From Deltaproteobacteria bacterium RBG_13_43_22 (GTDB taxonomy: Bacteria; Desulfobacterota; RBG-13-43-22), in the NCBI GenBank assembly GCA_001797675.1, contig MGQB01000031.1:98580-162579 (forward strand): a DNA stretch of 64,000 nt, in the 5' to 3' direction. Below are positions 17,757-27,500 of this stretch, piece by piece; position 1 is the stretch's first letter; every line of letters begins with the position of its first letter. Both the position numbers and the translations under genes were made by a program. The notes under the pieces are model-generated. The model saw only the letters and a list, made by a program, of their open reading frames with translations. It was not told the origin of the DNA and did not search any database.

Positions 17757-20117
17757 ATGAAAGATCAATACAAGACAAAACAGGCGCTATCGAAATCAGA
17801 GCTTGGAAAGGCGGAACAGGCTTTAAAGGAGAGTGAAAAAAGGGCCTGGAGCATCCTTGAAAATATCCAGGAAGGCTATTATGAGGTTGATTTGGCCGGT
17901 AATTATACTTTCTTTAATTCTTCCATGTCTAAAATAATCGGCTATCCCGCAGAAGAAATGATGGGCATGAACTACCGAGTATACGTGGACGAAGAAAACG
18001 CCAAAAAGATATTTCTCCATTTTAATGAGGTCTATCGGACCGGCCTTTTGTCTAAAGTGGATTATGAACAAATAAAGAAGGACGGGAGCAGGGTATTTGT
18101 GGAAACATCCGTTGCCCTAATGAGGGATTCCCTGGGGCAACCGACCGGTTTCCGGGGTATTGTTCGAGACATCACCGAGCGCAAGCGAATGGAGGAAGCG
18201 CTGCAAAAGAGTGAAGAATACTTTAAAGAGGTTACGGAAAATTCTTCAGACATCATTATCATTACCGAAAGAAATGGAAACATAAAATATTGCAGCCGTT
18301 CCATCGAGCGCTATACCGGATACAAGCCTGAGGAATTAATCGGTAGCAGTGCGCTAACGCTTATTCATCCGGATGATGTTAATCGGGCTGTCGTTGATTT
18401 TGGCAGGGCTATTCGGATCGTAGATTCAACCATACCCAATGCCTTCCGCATAGTGCATAAAGACGGCTCAGAACGGTATTTGGAGGGGCTGGGAAAAAAT
18501 CTCTTTACTAATCCGTCTGTTGCCGGTTTTATCATGAATGTTCATGATATGACCGACCACAAGAAAGCAGAGGAACAAATTCAGGCTTCCATTAGAGAAA
18601 AGGAGTTGCTTCTAAAGGAACTACAGGCCAGCAAAGAGGGTTTTCACAACATCGTTGAGAGAGAAACTACCGGTATTGTGGTTACGTATAAAAACGGGAT
18701 CATAGGTTTTGCCAATCCCGCCGCAAAATATTTTATTAACCGCGAGAATGACGAACTGGTGGGTGAACAGTTCTTCATTCCCATGAGAGGATTAGATAGT
18801 TTAACGGAGATCGACATCGTTCGCAAGGACGGCACGGTGGGCGCAGGGGAGTTGCAGACCATTGAAACAGAATGGGGAGGGGAAAGTGCTTACCTGACAT
18901 TGATCAGTGACGTAACCGAGCGCAAAGTGTATGAAGCCTCATTAATAAAAACGGCGGAGGAACACAAAAAGCTTGACGAATTGAAATCGGAGTTTATCGC
19001 CATTGCCTCCCATGAGCTGAGAACGCCTTTGACCTCCATCAAGAATGCGGTCGACATTATGGCGAAAGGCAAGGCCGGAGCCATAACCGATGGACAGGAA
19101 AAGTTCCTGTCTATGGCCCAAAGGAGTATCAACCGACTGAGCACGCTCATTAATGATATGCTGAATATTGCCAAGATCGAGTCCGGCAAAATGAGATATC
19201 AATATAAATGGATAGACCTTAGAGAATTATTAAGGCGTGCGAGTAATAGGTTCCAGCCGTTGGCCGACCAAAAAACCATTGCCTTGTGTATGGATATTCC
19301 TCCCGATTTGCCTATAATCTTTGGAGATGTCGACAGGATAGAGGAAGTACTGATAAATCTTGTCGGGAACGCCATCAAATTTACACCAGAACAAGGAACG
19401 GTAACCATTGATGTTCATCAAAGGGAAGCGGCATCCAATAGGGCGGAAAATGTGATGAGATATGTGGAGATGTCGGTTGCCGACACCGGTATTGGAATAC
19501 CGGAGGAACATAAAGAGCGTCTTTTTGAAAAATTCTATCAAGCGGCACACTCTTTGGAGAAGCAGGATCAAAGCGGTACGGGCCTGGGTCTGGCCGTTTG
19601 CAAAGGCATCATCGAAGGGCACAAGGGAAAAATCTGGTACGAAAGCATTAAAGACAAGGGGAGTACCTTTCATTTTACCCTTCCTTTGATAGATCTCCAA
19701 AAACAATATTATTACCTTCTTGAAAGTGATCTTTTGAAAGCGAAACAACAAATCGAGCCTTTATCTATTTTGCTTATCGAAGTGAGGGATCTTGCGGGCC
19801 TCAAAAAGGCGTTTGGTGAAAAAGATAATGATTCTTTATTTGAAAGGATTAAAGAAAAGATAATATCGGGAGGAATAAAGACATCCGACAAAATAGCCGT
19901 GTCTCTGCCGGACCATGAAATAATGCTGATTATGCCCAATACTGACCAAACAGGAGTTCAAGAAGCACAAAAAAGGATAAGGCAATATATCATCGGCACC
20001 GGAGAGGCTGCCGGGAAATGCAGCGGATTTCTTGTTGCTTCTGCCGCAACTTATCCGGAAGACGGGATTTCAACAGAAGAACTGGTGGATTTCGCCAGGG
20101 GGAAGATTGAAAGTTAA
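17757..20117 (+). CDS. Triple-PAS histidine kinase with degenerate GGDEF tail
   Basis: A coiled N-terminus leads to three PAS domains: EEGYYEVDLAGNYTF-type, then SSDIIIITERNGNIKY, then TTGIVVTYKNGIIGF. HisKA (AIASHELRTPLTSIKNAVDI), HATPase (NLVGNAIKFTPEQG, DTGIGI, GTGLGLAV) and a GGDEF-like tail (PLSILLIEVRDLAGLKKAF, then SLPDHE in place of GGDEF, then PEDGISTEEL) follow. It is 786 residues from the ATG at 17757. The longer frame from GTG 17676 would translate repeat DNA and is rejected. Its architecture parallels the kinase at 15116, down to the HisKA sequence SHELRTPLTSIKNAVDI, so the two are paralogues. The degenerate GGDEF may bind c-di-GMP or GTP, or act as a dimer module. Confidence 0.88.
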   Translation: MKDQYKTKQALSKSELGKAEQALKESEKRAWSILENIQEGYYEVDLAGNYTFFNSSMSKIIGYPAEEMMGMNYRVYVDEENAKKIFLHFNEVYRTGLLSKVDYEQIKKDGSRVFVETSVALMRDSLGQPTGFRGIVRDITERKRMEEALQKSEEYFKEVTENSSDIIIITERNGNIKYCSRSIERYTGYKPEELIGSSALTLIHPDDVNRAVVDFGRAIRIVDSTIPNAFRIVHKDGSERYLEGLGKNLFTNPSVAGFIMNVHDMTDHKKAEEQIQASIREKELLLKELQASKEGFHNIVERETTGIVVTYKNGIIGFANPAAKYFINRENDELVGEQFFIPMRGLDSLTEIDIVRKDGTVGAGELQTIETEWGGESAYLTLISDVTERKVYEASLIKTAEEHKKLDELKSEFIAIASHELRTPLTSIKNAVDIMAKGKAGAITDGQEKFLSMAQRSINRLSTLINDMLNIAKIESGKMRYQYKWIDLRELLRRASNRFQPLADQKTIALCMDIPPDLPIIFGDVDRIEEVLINLVGNAIKFTPEQGTVTIDVHQREAASNRAENVMRYVEMSVADTGIGIPEEHKERLFEKFYQAAHSLEKQDQSGTGLGLAVCKGIIEGHKGKIWYESIKDKGSTFHFTLPLIDLQKQYYYLLESDLLKAKQQIEPLSILLIEVRDLAGLKKAFGEKDNDSLFERIKEKIISGGIKTSDKIAVSLPDHEIMLIMPNTDQTGVQEAQKRIRQYIIGTGEAAGKCSGFLVASAATYPEDGISTEELVDFARGKIES

Positions 20118-20288
20118 TTTAGGAATTGAGGGACCTGCGCCTGCCCTGCGGGCGTGCAAGCGCAGGAGCAGGGGGATTGAGGAATTGAATTTAAAATTTA
20201 GGAATTTAGGAATTAAAGGTACTCAATTCCTCAATTCGCAATTCCTTAATTCCTTAATTAAAGTTTCCAGTATCCAGTATCAGCAGTT
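20117..20288. repeat. intergenic inverted array with GC-rich insert
   Basis: It begins at the kinase stop codon. TTTAGGAATTGAGG copies are interrupted at 20131-20176 by a CCTGCGCCTGCCCTGCGGGC-type self-complementary insert. Complementary CTCAATTCCTCAATTCGC copies and the CCAGTATCCAGTATCAGCAG tail follow. Confidence 0.87.
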
Positions 20289-20323
20289 TGATCCAATAAC
20301 AGACGAATAGAAAAGGACGCACC

Positions 20324-22084
20324 ATGATTAAAAGCTCCCCTATAAAAAGCGAAAGTTTAACGCTCAAAGTCCTTACCCGTCTCAAGGAGGACCTGGTCCA
20401 AGAAGGTCTGGTGACCAAAGACCAGTTGCGGGCCGCTGAGATGAAGGCCCAGAAAGACCATGAATCCCTGGGAATTTCATTGATAAAATTAGAGACGTTA
20501 ACCGAGGGACAACTGACCAGATTTATTGGAGATAAAATAAATATTCCTTATGTGAATATAAAAAATTATACCATAGACCGCAATGTGTTGGAGCTTATCC
20601 CCGAAGAGATCGCCCGAAAACATTTAATCATTCCCCTGTTCCGGATAGAAGAGGTTCTGACGATTGCCATGAATGACCCTTTGGACATCTTCGCGGTTGA
20701 TGAAATAGAGCTTCTCCTTTCAAAAGCGGGTAAATTATCTGTTGAGGCTCTTATAGCCCCTGGCGAAAGTATCCGGGAGGCGATTGATCAGTGGTACGGG
20801 GTGGGGGAGTTAAGGAAAAAAATAACCGAAGTACTGGGCGAGGAATTAAAGGAAAAGGAATTAGACCTGGAAGATAAATCTCAAATAAACAGAGAAATCA
20901 TTGCCCTGCATCTCCAGAAAGAAGCCTCGGAGGCACCGATCGTAAAGATTGTCAACAGTTACATAGCCCAGGCCATAATGGAAGGCGCGAGCGATATCCA
21001 TTTAGAACCCAAGGAAGATGCCATGGTGGTCCGTTTTCGTATTGACGGCTATCTCTACATCCGGGATCGGATTTCAGCCGACCTTATTCCACCCATTACC
21101 TCCAGGATAAAAATCTTGTCCGGTTTGGATATTTCTCAAAGGAGGGTCTCCCAGGATGGGAGAATGGGTCTTATGGTCGGAACCAGGAATATTGATATTC
21201 GAACCTCAACCATGCCTTCTATGTTTGGTGAAAATGTTGTTCTCAGAATATTGGACAAATCCAGAGGGGTCCCTTCACTGGCAGAGCTCGGTTTTTCCGA
21301 AGAGGATATGATCACCTTCAAGAATGTGATCAAAGCCACGAAAGGAATAATCCTGGCTACCGGTCCTACGGGCAGCGGCAAAACAACAACGATTTGTTCG
21401 ACGATCAGTGCCGTACGCAGAGAAGATAAGAATATCATGACCATTGAAGATCCCATTGAGTATAGAATCGAAGGGATAGTCCAAAGCCAGGTAAACCTCA
21501 AAGCGGGGGTTACTTTTGCCGGTGCCCTCAAATCTATTCTGCGTCAGGACCCCGACATCATCTATGTCGGCGAAATACGGGATCTGGAAACGGCACAAAT
21601 TTCGGTTCGAGCTGCTCTGACAGGGCACTTGGTTCTCAGCACCCTTCATACGAATGATGCCGTCGGCGTCATTACCCGGTTGAAGGATATTGGGATAGAA
21701 ACCGGGTTGATCAGCGATGTTTTAAACTGCTCATTCGCCCAGCGTCTTTTAAGGCAGCTTTGTCCAAGGTGCAAAAAGAAATACCAGCCGGATGAAGATT
21801 TACTTCAAAAAATGAGCATCCCTTCAGACGTCAGTATTTACAAAGCGGTCGGGTGCGACTTTTGCGCCGGGATTGGATATAAAGGCCGCGTTGGGATTTT
21901 TGAGATTTTGGTGGTTAACAGAGACATCCGGGTATTAATTGAAAAAAATGCTTCTGAAGATGAAATCAGGGAAGCCTTACAAAAACAAGGGGTAAAAACG
22001 CTCTATGAAGATGGTTTATCCAAAGTCTTGAAGGGCATAACCACGTTAGAAGAATTGGAGAAAGTAGTCATTGAGGACCAATGA
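20324..22084 (+). CDS. PilB/GspE-family assembly ATPase with MshEN-like N-terminus
   Basis: This 586-residue hexameric ATPase is of the type that powers type IV pilus extension or type II secretion. An N-terminal MshEN-like region (about 15-75) contains RLKEDLVQEGLVTKDQLRAA, close to the RLGxxL..xGL....L...Q motif that binds c-di-GMP in MshE and PilB, but with Gly3 changed to Lys. The core has Walker A GPTGSGKTTT (about 347-356), Walker B with the EIRD segment, and the zinc tetracysteine CPRC (about 480) and CDFC (about 512). No pilin, platform or secretin genes are adjacent, so PilB and GspE cannot be separated. Its position between sensor kinases suggests that motor control is an output of the cluster. 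Confidence 0.92.
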   Translation: MIKSSPIKSESLTLKVLTRLKEDLVQEGLVTKDQLRAAEMKAQKDHESLGISLIKLETLTEGQLTRFIGDKINIPYVNIKNYTIDRNVLELIPEEIARKHLIIPLFRIEEVLTIAMNDPLDIFAVDEIELLLSKAGKLSVEALIAPGESIREAIDQWYGVGELRKKITEVLGEELKEKELDLEDKSQINREIIALHLQKEASEAPIVKIVNSYIAQAIMEGASDIHLEPKEDAMVVRFRIDGYLYIRDRISADLIPPITSRIKILSGLDISQRRVSQDGRMGLMVGTRNIDIRTSTMPSMFGENVVLRILDKSRGVPSLAELGFSEEDMITFKNVIKATKGIILATGPTGSGKTTTICSTISAVRREDKNIMTIEDPIEYRIEGIVQSQVNLKAGVTFAGALKSILRQDPDIIYVGEIRDLETAQISVRAALTGHLVLSTLHTNDAVGVITRLKDIGIETGLISDVLNCSFAQRLLRQLCPRCKKKYQPDEDLLQKMSIPSDVSIYKAVGCDFCAGIGYKGRVGIFEILVVNRDIRVLIEKNASEDEIREALQKQGVKTLYEDGLSKVLKGITTLEELEKVVIEDQ

Positions 22085-22207
22085 TTAGAAAAAAGCCAAT
22101 GAACGGGGAACCGGGATCGAGTGAACTTTTCTCTCCATCTACGCACAAGAAGAAATATTTTTTAGATGCCTTTATAGAAATCCAAATGATTAAGGAGGTG
22201 GTAATAG

Positions 22208-22573
22208 GTGGCCAAGATATTAATCGTGGATAGCTCAACCTTTATGCGCGGTTCATTAAAGTTCATTCTTGAACATTTTGGAAACGAGGTCGTTGGCAGT
22301 ACCGACACGGGTCTGAAAGCTCTGGAACTGTGCGCGGACTTAAAACCCAACCTGATGATTATTGAGATCTCCCTGAGGGAAGGGATGGATGGAATCAGCA
22401 CTATAAAGGAGTTGAGGAAGTTGGATAAGAAAATATTAACCGTCGTGACCTTTGCACCCGGGGAGGAAGAGTTGGTGGAACAAGCGAAAACTGCCGGCGC
22501 GTCCGGACAGATCAGTAAACCCTTTTTACCAAAAGACATTTCGCAGGAACTGGGACGGATATTAAAAAAATAG
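22208..22573 (+). CDS. Degenerate CheY-like receiver (phospho-acceptor Asp replaced by Glu)
   Basis: This 121-residue stand-alone receiver is closely similar to the cluster's CheY (MAKILIVD...FMRGSLKFILE). The acidic pair is D8-S9 in place of D-D. The phospho-acceptor position aligned to CheY D53 is E53 in MIIEISLREGMDG. T81 and the Lys of ISKPF (K104) are kept. A Glu at this site cannot form the usual acyl phosphate and often mimics a constitutively active state, so this may be a phosphorylation-independent decoy or activator. Start is GTG behind TAAGGAGGTGG. A 123-nt gap separates it from the ATPase gene, and 26 nt from the next gene. Confidence 0.9.
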   Translation: MAKILIVDSSTFMRGSLKFILEHFGNEVVGSTDTGLKALELCADLKPNLMIIEISLREGMDGISTIKELRKLDKKILTVVTFAPGEEELVEQAKTAGASGQISKPFLPKDISQELGRILKK

Positions 22574-22599
22574 AAAACTCATTCAGGGGGGTGTAAGCC

Positions 22600-23526
22600 A
22601 TGAAATGGTTCGTTAATATATCAACAAAAAGCAAACTTATTGTCGGATTTGGGGTGATGATACTGCTCATTATCATTGTAAGTATCACGGCCTATTCCAG
22701 TATCGCCAGGTTGCATAAAACCCTGGTGAAACTGTTTGAAATTGAAGTTCCGTTGTCTTTGGAAATTGTAAAATCCAGGACGGCCATGAGCATGGAAAGA
22801 ATGATCCTGGCCAGAATGATTGAAATGGACAAGAAGACAGACCTGGATATCTTGTATCATGATCTAAAAGAGAACGACAAGGAAATCGACGAGAAGATAA
22901 AAAAGTTCACGGAACTTGGCAGCAGTAACCAGAATTACAGGGAGCTGATTAATCAACTCTCGGCCAAAAGAAAAGAATTTTTAAATTCACGCGATACCCA
23001 TACTATTCCTTTGATTTATGCAGGCAAAAATAGTGAGGCCAGGAAGTATTACTTCGGTACGCAATTTCAGCACTATGAGAAAATGCTTGAACTGTCGACC
23101 AGCCTGAGCAAGATGTCGGAGGAGGCCGATCAGGTGCTCATGCATTCATCCGGAAATAAGGTGAGAGAGGCCTTATTGGCCTTCGGGATTATCGGTATCA
23201 TTGGAATTATTGTCGGGATGGTAATGGTCTTATATTTAACCTTTATTATTGCCAATCCCATCAGGCAAATCTCCAGAATTGCTGAGAGGATTGCCTATGG
23301 GGACCTGACCGTTCAGGTGCCGTCATCGCAGCGAACGGATGAACTTGGCGCACTTTTTATGTCATTTGGCATGATGGTTGAGAGCCAAAAGATGATAACC
23401 AGGGAAATTTCAGATGCCGTTGATGTCCTCGCTGAAAACACAGCCCGAGAGGGAGAAACTGACTTAAAGCGTCTAAACAGCCTGGCGCAAAAACTTAAAG
23501 GGCTGATTGAGCAGTATAAGATATAG
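22600..23526 (+). CDS. Four-helix-bundle/HAMP membrane sensor without output domain
   Basis: This 308-residue protein has TM1 (about 13-32), a ~155-residue helical periplasmic domain of 4HB_MCP type, TM2 (about 190-216) and a HAMP domain (NPIRQISRIAERIAYGDLTVQ...DELGALFMSFGMMV). It then ends after a short helical tail. The MCP signalling hairpin and any kinase domain are absent, and no frameshift into one is visible downstream. It could be a truncated receptor, or it could act by pairing with another HAMP protein such as the soluble poly-HAMP receptor or the kinase at 24593, which shares the 4HB-HAMP front end. GGGGG precedes the ATG. Confidence 0.85.
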   Translation: MKWFVNISTKSKLIVGFGVMILLIIIVSITAYSSIARLHKTLVKLFEIEVPLSLEIVKSRTAMSMERMILARMIEMDKKTDLDILYHDLKENDKEIDEKIKKFTELGSSNQNYRELINQLSAKRKEFLNSRDTHTIPLIYAGKNSEARKYYFGTQFQHYEKMLELSTSLSKMSEEADQVLMHSSGNKVREALLAFGIIGIIGIIVGMVMVLYLTFIIANPIRQISRIAERIAYGDLTVQVPSSQRTDELGALFMSFGMMVESQKMITREISDAVDVLAENTAREGETDLKRLNSLAQKLKGLIEQYKI

Positions 23527-23584
23527 AAGAAAAAACGGGAATAACCAAGGGCCATCTTTGAGAAAGGAAAGCGATCAGTTCTTA

Positions 23585-23665
23585 TCGATTGCGGATTTCG
23601 GAATGAAAAGGGTGAAAAACTGCGTGTCTCGGGTTACGGGTTGCGGGTTGGTTCCATGCTGGATT
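23585..23665. repeat. intergenic array, GCGGATTTCGGA plus CGGGTTACGGG families
   Basis: CGATTGCGGATTTCGGAATG is followed by CGGGTTACGGGTTGCGGGTT and GCTGGATTTCGGAATT. The same order of motifs recurs after the HD-GYP genes at 29840-29940 and 33200-33280. The complementary arm is missing here. Confidence 0.75.
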
Positions 23666-23726
23666 TCGGAATTAAAAGAAAGATTGAGGTTACAGCTTAG
23701 GTCGGGGATGAGATAAGGGGGTATTT

Positions 23727-24596
23727 TTGATCAAAGGCACAAAACAGAAAACGGGCCAAGGGCTGAAAGCCATCCTCAACTATTTGATGGAACAGCGGGG
23801 TTTTGATTTCTCCGGCTATCCTCCACTCCTGCTGGAGCGTCGCACCCGTAAGCGGTTGACCGCCACCTCCTGTCCTGACTACTTTGAGTATCTTTCCTTT
23901 CTGCAAAGAAACGCCGCTGAACTGGACCATCTTCTGGATGTCATCACCATCAACGTCAGCCGGTTCTTCCGGGACACGCTGACCTTTGAACTGATTGCCG
24001 ACCGAATTCTGCCGGCCATTATCCTGGAAAAGAACCGGTTGCAGGACCATTCACTCAGGGTCTGGTCCGCCGGCTGCGCCCAGGGCGAGGAGCCCTATTC
24101 CCTGGCGATCCTTATCCATGAGATGGTGAGAAAAGATGGGCTGTCCATGAATCTGCACCTCTTTGCCACCGATGTGGACGCCAAGACCTTAAAAAAGGCC
24201 GAAAAGGCCGTTTATCCGCCGGATAGTATCAAAAACATTAAATACCGACTTCTGACAAAATATTTTACACCAGAAGGAACTTCCTTCCGGTTGTCGCCGG
24301 AAATCCGAAAACTGGTCAACTTTTCCTTTTACGACATGCTGGACAATAAACACGGCGTTCCTCCGGAAAGCGTCTTCGGGGCCTTTGATCTGGTGCTCTG
24401 CCGCAACCTGTTGATCTATTTTAATCTCGAATATCAGGAGACCATCTTTGAAAAGCTGTATCATTCGCTATCCCCGAATGGCTTTCTTATTCTGGGGGAA
24501 GCCGAGGGGCCGACCATGACCTGGCGGCGGTATTTCAGCCGGGTTTTTGATTTCAGCCCGATTTACAGGAAAAAATCGAAAAGGCCGGGTAAATGA
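23727..24596 (+). CDS. cheR: CheR chemoreceptor methyltransferase
   Basis: This 289-residue SAM-dependent methyltransferase adds methyl groups to receptor glutamates. It shows the CheR N-terminal helices, then SRFFRD, the SAM site RVWSAGCAQGEEPYSLAI, FATDVDAKTLKKA, and the CRNLLIYF motif. There is no C-terminal TPR. The start is TTG behind GGGGG, because no suitable ATG lies upstream. It lies about 12 kb from cheB and cheD but on the same strand, and overlaps the hybrid kinase by 4 nt (ATGA). The pair may therefore form a module of its own, while CheR also serves the poly-HAMP receptor. Confidence 0.95.
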   Translation: MIKGTKQKTGQGLKAILNYLMEQRGFDFSGYPPLLLERRTRKRLTATSCPDYFEYLSFLQRNAAELDHLLDVITINVSRFFRDTLTFELIADRILPAIILEKNRLQDHSLRVWSAGCAQGEEPYSLAILIHEMVRKDGLSMNLHLFATDVDAKTLKKAEKAVYPPDSIKNIKYRLLTKYFTPEGTSFRLSPEIRKLVNFSFYDMLDNKHGVPPESVFGAFDLVLCRNLLIYFNLEYQETIFEKLYHSLSPNGFLILGEAEGPTMTWRRYFSRVFDFSPIYRKKSKRPGK

Positions 24597-27500
24597 TGAA
24601 AATGAAAGATTTGAAAATCGGGACCCAGTTGAGGATCGGCATGGGCGCCATCCTGGTGTTCGTGGTCCTCCTCGGCGTAACGGCCTGGTTCCAGGCGGAT
24701 ATCCTGTGGCAGGAGACCAAGGGACTCTACGACCATCCGCACACAATCCGCAGGGCCCTCGGAAATCTCACAATCGATATTATTATTATTCACCGGGACA
24801 TGGATAATCTGGTTTTGGCCGAGGATGAATCGAAGAGACAATCCTTCATTCAGAACATCGACACCTACGACGCCGATGCCGTCCGTCAGTTCGACATCCT
24901 GGATAACCGTTATCTCGGTCCCCAAAGTGACCTTGAGTATGCCCGCATGACCTTCATTCAGTGGAAATCGATCCGTGAGGAGACCTTTCGTCTTTTGCGG
25001 GCCGGTAATATCGCTGAAGCTACGAACCGCAACCAATCGAGCGGCGTTGAAGGCCTTCAAAGAGAAAAATTATTGGGACAGATCCAAAAAATCAGCGATT
25101 TCGCCGAAGCCAAAGGTAACCAATTTTACCAAGAAGCCCAAAAGGAAAAAGATGTTTTGATGCGGAACCTTTGGATAGTGCTCGGTGTCATTTTCCTGCT
25201 GACCCTGGTTGTCGGTTATCTTCTGTTAATAAATATCCAAAAACCGCTGAAGGAACTGACCCGGGCAGCGGATCGCTTTGGCCAGGGCCAACTGGAAGCC
25301 CGCAGCCGCTATTCTTCCGCCAATGAATTCGGGACGCTTTCCCTGGCCTTCAACACCCTGGCCAAAACGGTCCAGGAGGAATGGCAGAGCAAGGAATCCG
25401 CCGCCGGGATAGCCAGGGCCATGCTCCAGGAAGAAGAGCTGCACGCCTTCTGCCGGGAATTGCTCAAAGGTTTGCTGGAGCATACCGGTTCGCAGATCGG
25501 GGCGGTGTATCTGCTGAATGAACAGAAAACCGAATTTGAGCATTTTGAATCCATCGGGCTGGTCCAGGAGGGTCGAGTCTCCTTTTCCGCCGCGGGGCTG
25601 GAAGGGGAATTCGGCCCAGCCCTGGCCACGGGCCGGATCCAACACCTCACCGAGATCCCGCCGGATACGCGCTACACCTTTACCACAGTGGGTGGTGATT
25701 TCCAGCCCCGGGAGATCGTCACCATTCCTATCTCCGGAGAAGATGGAATAGCGGCGGTGATTTCACTGGCCGGGCTCCGGAGTTATCCCGCGGCAGCCAT
25801 ACGGCTGGTAAACGATGTCTGGAACGTCCTGACCGCCCGTTTGAATGGTGTGCTGACCTCCGGAAAAACCCGTGCCCTTGCTGAACAACTCGAACAACAG
25901 AACCAGGAACTCCAGGTCCAGCAGGAAGAACTGGAAACCCAGGCCGAGGAGCTTCGGAAACAATCAGAGGCCTTGCAGGGACAGAATGAGGAACTGGAAC
26001 AGCAGCAGTTGGCAGTGGAAGAAGCCAGCCGTCTGAAAAGCCAGTTTCTCTCCAACATGAGCCACGAACTGCGTACACCGCTCAATTCGGTTATGGCCCT
26101 TTCCCGCGTCCTCATGATGCAGGCCAGGACAAAACTCACTGCCGAAGAAGTCAACTATCTGGAAATCATTGAGCGCAACGGGAAAAACCTCCTTACCCTG
26201 ATCAATGACATCCTGGATTTGTCCAAGATCGAGGCCGGCCGGATGGATGTCAACCCGAAAATTTTTTCCATCAAGCAGGCCCTGGAAAATATTATTGAAA
26301 GCATCACACCGATTGCCCTGGAAAAGCAAATTGAAATCCATCCGGACATCCCCGAGGATCTACCGCCCCTGGAAAGTGATGAAATCCGGGTTTCCCATAT
26401 CCTGCAAAATCTGATCGGCAATGCCGTCAAATTTACCCCTGCGGGAACCGTGACCGTTTCGGTAAGGTGCCATCAAAAAAAGGTATCCATCGGGATTACC
26501 GATACCGGCATCGGGATCAGGGAAAACGACCTCCCCTATATCTTTGATGAATTCCGGCAGGTGGACGGATCTTCATCGAGAAGGCATGAAGGTACAGGGC
26601 TGGGCCTGGCCATCGCCCGCAAGGCTGCCAGGATGCTGGGCGGGGATATCGCGGTGACCAGCACTCCGGAAATCGGCTCCACCTTTACCCTGACCCTGCC
26701 CCTGGCCTGGCAGGGTCAGGGATCTGTTTATAGCCCGATCGTCAGCCGATCATCGGAAGGTGTAAAACCGGCGCGCAAGACTATTCTGGTCGTAGATGAT
26801 GAACCGGAGATGGCGGCAATGATCTCCCGCTACCTGCTCCAGGAAGGGTACAACACGGTCACGGCCACCTCAGGGTCGGAGGCATTGAAGCTCGCCGCCC
26901 GCGAATTACCTTTTGCCATAACCCTGGATATTCTCATGCCCGATATGGATGGTTGGGAGGTACTGCAAGGGCTCAAAAAGAATCCCGAGACCAAAGACAT
27001 CCCGGTCATCATTGTCTCCATCTCGGAGGGCCGGGAGACCGGTTTCGCCCTGGGGGCCATCGGTTATGTTACCAAGCCGGTATCTAAGAACCAGCTTATG
27101 TCGGAGATACAGAAGATCGGAAAGCCGGAAATCCGCTCGATCATGATTGTGGATGACAATGACCTTGACCGTCGGGAAATCAGACGGATCATTGAAGAGG
27201 AGGGACTGAAGACCATTGTGGCCGAGGATGGGTCTGTTTGTCTCAAATTGATCCAAAAACAGGTTCCCGACGTCCTGGTCCTGGACTTGATGATGCCCGA
27301 ACCGGACGGTTTTGCCGTGCTGGAGAGAATTCGCGGAAATCCTGAGACCAGGGACCTGCCGGTCATCGTCGTCACGGCCAAGGACCTGACCGAAGAAGAC
27401 CGGGAAAAATTGAGTGGGAATGTCTCATCCGTTCTGGAAAAAACCGCTGCTAAATCGGCCTCATTGCTCGTAGAAATTAAAAGGATCCTGATGGATATTG

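Noticed and set aside
721..20290. CRISPR array suggested by many short repeats
   Set aside because: Units are 7-12 nt, degenerate, contiguous without unique spacers, and present on both strands as complements. No cas genes are present.
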